The position numbers and the translations under genes were made by a program. From assembly GCA_947166355.1 (NCBI GenBank), contig CAMVDX010000011.1, positions 1 through 64,000 on the forward strand: a stretch of DNA of 64,000 nt. Reading direction: 5' to 3'. The notes beneath the pieces were generated by a model. It was given only the letters and a program-made list of their open reading frames with translations, was not told the origin of the DNA and made no database searches. Source of the stretch: an uncultured Treponema sp. (GTDB lineage: Bacteria; Spirochaetota; Spirochaetia; Treponematales; Treponemataceae). Positions 63,381 through 64,000 of this stretch are shown here, piece after piece (within the stretch, counting starts at the first letter, position 1; each line of letters begins with the position of its first letter).

Positions 63381-64000
63381 ATGGATAGAAAAACGGAAAT
63401 TATTAATGCAACATTAGAGCTTGCATCTGAAAATGGATTGGCAGCAGTTTCTATGAATCAGATTGCAGAAAAGCTGGGAATTTCAAAACCTGCTTTATAT
63501 AAGCATTTTGAATCACGTGAAGAAATAATAAAAACAATGTATTCATTTTTGCGAGAACAGGCTAAGCATAATATTGCTGCTGGTGAAATAAATTGGGATA
63601 CGCTTTCTGATAAGATCCCGCTGGAAAAAATTCTGACACAAATGGTTGAGGCTTACCGAAGTCTCTGTACAAATCCAGCTATGTTCAGATTTTATAAAAT
63701 CATAATGTCTCAGAGAACAATCGATATTGCCGCAACTGAAATTATGGTAATGGAAACAAAAGCTATGATTGATGCAACAAAGAAGCTTTTTTATGCGCTT
63801 CAGGTAAAAAAGATTGCTGATTTTCCTGATCCAGATGCTGCTGCTGTTTCGTTTGCCATGTCAGTTCATTCAATAATTGATCTGGAATGTGATCTTAATC
63901 AGCTTAAAAATGCGAATAGCGATGTTGGAAAAGGCATTGATAAAAATATAATGAAAAATTTTATCAGCGAGTTTTGCAGACTCTATGGAATAAAAGGTGT
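63381..64000 (+). CDS. TetR/AcrR family regulator (3' end outside window)
   Basis: An open frame of 206 visible codons, running off the window without a stop. The N-terminal HTH is clear: TEIINATLELASENGLAAVS then MNQIAEKLGISKPALYKHF, the TetR signature, followed by helix ESREEIIKTMYS. The remainder is the all-helical ligand-binding domain. The ATG at 63381 lies 8 bases beyond a perfect operator palindrome. The divergent neighbour is the NSS transporter, a plausible target. The effector is unknown. Confidence 0.92.
   Translation, partial: MDRKTEIINATLELASENGLAAVSMNQIAEKLGISKPALYKHFESREEIIKTMYSFLREQAKHNIAAGEINWDTLSDKIPLEKILTQMVEAYRSLCTNPAMFRFYKIIMSQRTIDIAATEIMVMETKAMIDATKKLFYALQVKKIADFPDPDAAAVSFAMSVHSIIDLECDLNQLKNANSDVGKGIDKNIMKNFISEFCRLYGIKG

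Overview
The window is chromosomal DNA, probably from an anaerobic, host-associated spirochaete of the Treponema group. This is an inference from content, not a database match. The supporting signs are low-GC coding sequence, many lipoproteins with a relaxed lipobox, a superoxide reductase instead of the usual aerobic defences, an alanine at the quinolone position of GyrA, and a conserved origin-region gene order.

Layout. 1-5.6 kb: the end of a beta-helix surface-type protein, a solitary HTH protein, a divergent sigma-70 factor and a GH2 beta-galactosidase. 5.7-13.8 kb: an alpha-2-macroglobulin lipoprotein with an intact thioester motif, directly followed by penicillin-binding protein 1C, the classic periplasmic defence/repair pair. 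13.8-26.4 kb: housekeeping and accessory genes (desulfoferrodoxin, dCMP deaminase, a permuted papain-like lipoprotein candidate, amidohydrolase, MnmA, DHH phosphoesterase, AzlCD, an ABC exporter, a HAD phosphatase, an S41-like protease, GH43 and a GNAT protein). 26.4-28.2 kb: 1.7 kb without genes, holding a 70-bp tandem repeat array, seven parS-like ParB sites, an AT-rich stretch with three perfect DnaA boxes, and a minus-strand terminator. 28.2-44.3 kb: the origin-proximal core, with gyrA and gyrB leftward and dnaA-dnaN-recF-DUF721-rpmH-rnpA-yidD-yidC-jag rightward, then a secreted protein of unknown function and a cyclophilin-FKBP fusion. 44.4-46.9 kb: metF, an Rrf2 regulator and an alpha/beta hydrolase facing each other across a shared inverted-repeat operator. 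47-58.8 kb: a catabolic locus with a five-gene Urt-type (urea/short-chain amide-like) ABC transporter, an M20 carbamoyl-amidohydrolase, an omega-amidase-like nitrilase, an iron alcohol dehydrogenase, a class III aminotransferase, a cytidylate-kinase-like protein and a divergent PucR regulator. 58.9-64 kb: an M16 peptidase lipoprotein, an NSS transporter and a truncated TetR gene with two operators over its promoter.

How it fits together. The centre is a chromosome-maintenance hub: replication initiation (dnaA, dnaN, DnaA boxes), topology (gyrA, gyrB) and segregation (parS cluster), next to the L34/RNase P/YidC biogenesis block. The 47-58 kb locus reads as uptake and stepwise breakdown of a carbamoylated or amidated amino compound: import, removal of carbamoyl or amide, transamination to a semialdehyde, reduction to an alcohol. 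Beta-alanine/pyrimidine-type or taurine-type chemistry is possible, and the substrate cannot be fixed from sequence.

The noncoding DNA is unusually structured. There are at least three dispersed palindromic repeat families (with cores 'cattgcgaggagcgaag', 'gtggtt..aaccac' and 'ttcc..aacttgttt..ggaa'), a roughly 210-bp nested-palindrome element, a G-rich hairpin element beside dnaA, and short palindromes of the type CTAACTAACG and TAACGAACGTTCGTTA that also occur inside genes. No tRNA, rRNA or CRISPR array was seen.
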